Assembly (NCBI GenBank): GCA_007123625.1
Contig: SKKS01000477.1
Coordinates: 1-6,207, forward strand
Origin: Paracoccaceae bacterium
GTDB taxonomy: Bacteria; Pseudomonadota; Alphaproteobacteria; Rhodobacterales; Rhodobacteraceae
DNA length: 6,207 nt
Direction: 5' to 3'
Shown: positions 6,116 through 6,207 of the stretch, in pieces
Layout: every line of letters starts with the position of its first letter
Position numbering within the stretch: position 1 is the first letter of the stretch
Notes under the pieces: model-generated
Told to the model about the DNA's origin: nothing
Seen by the model: only the letters and a program-made list of their open reading frames with translations
Databases searched by the model: none
Program-made: the position numbers and the translations under genes

Positions 6116-6207
6116 GGCATTGTTGCAGAACGCTCGCTGTGAAGGATTCACATCACGAATCCATGCGGTTAGACGGGTAGCATGAGCAAGCCCACGCCCG
6201 CCCGCTA
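6116..6207 (+). mobile_element. Left end of an IS5-family-like insertion sequence (runs off right edge)
   Basis: GGCATTGTTGCAGAACGC at 6116 looks like the terminal inverted repeat of an IS903-group element. A 66-nt leader follows and then the transposase start at 6182. The body and right end are outside the window, so length and target duplication are unknown. The 9 bp before the terminus are CCACGCGGA (6107-6115) and should recur after the right end if the insertion is simple. Confidence 0.6.
6182..6207 (+). CDS. IS5-family-like transposase, first eight codons only
   Basis: ATG at 6182 begins MSKPTPAR, followed by TA of what is likely a Tyr codon. This resembles the N-terminus MSKPxPARYRTTNW, known to me from IS5-family (IS903-group) DDE transposases common in Rhodobacteraceae. 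Such proteins cut and rejoin the element's ends. Only 26 nt are in view, so no catalytic residue can be checked; the assignment rests on these residues and on the IS-like terminus 66 bp upstream. No strong ribosome binding site is seen. Confidence 0.5.

Noticed and set aside
5942..6207. Possible CRISPR array from the repeated words at the right end
   Set aside because: Only two copies of each short repeat occur, with unequal contexts and no regular spacers; IS ends and a short direct repeat explain them better.

Overview
The window looks like the chromosome of a GC-rich alphaproteobacterium of the Rhodobacterales/Rhodobacteraceae type. This rests on the recognisable sequences of NuoA, NuoB, NuoC, MurA, HisD and a DUF2948 protein, on the murA-DUF2948-hisD gene order, and on dense minus-strand coding. 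All assignments come from reading the sequence; no database search was run.

Layout on the minus strand, in transcription order from right to left. A probable operon holds a 66-residue basic protein (5776-5576), murA (5562-4297, peptidoglycan precursor synthesis), a DUF2948 protein (4293-3808) and hisD (3807-2503, last step of histidine synthesis). Gaps between these genes are 13, 3 and 0 nt. A GC-rich hairpin (2463-2488) follows hisD and may end this unit. A 198-nt intergenic stretch then carries a candidate promoter for the respiratory complex I genes nuoA (2304-1939), nuoB (1948-1415) and nuoC (1402-800). Five nucleotides after nuoC a sulfotransferase gene begins (GTG at 795) and runs off the left edge. 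It occupies the place where nuoD would be expected.

On the plus strand at the right end is tRNA-Thr(GGT) at 5867-5941, with an encoded CCA. Downstream the DNA changes character. There is an 8-bp direct repeat pair, then a start codon with nine codons resembling the N-terminus of a tyrosine-recombinase integrase. These are cut by sequence that looks like one IS terminus (6048) and then a second, related IS terminus (6116). The second leads into the first codons of an IS5-family-like transposase (6182) at the window edge. This is best read as the border of a tRNA-Thr-integrated island whose integrase was broken by one or two insertion sequences.

Most of the window is core metabolism. The points worth a second look are the sulfotransferase lodged in the nuo cluster, the tRNA-Thr/integrase/IS junction, and small regulatory-looking repeats upstream of murA and nuoA. 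I do not see a clearly new defence or biosynthetic system.
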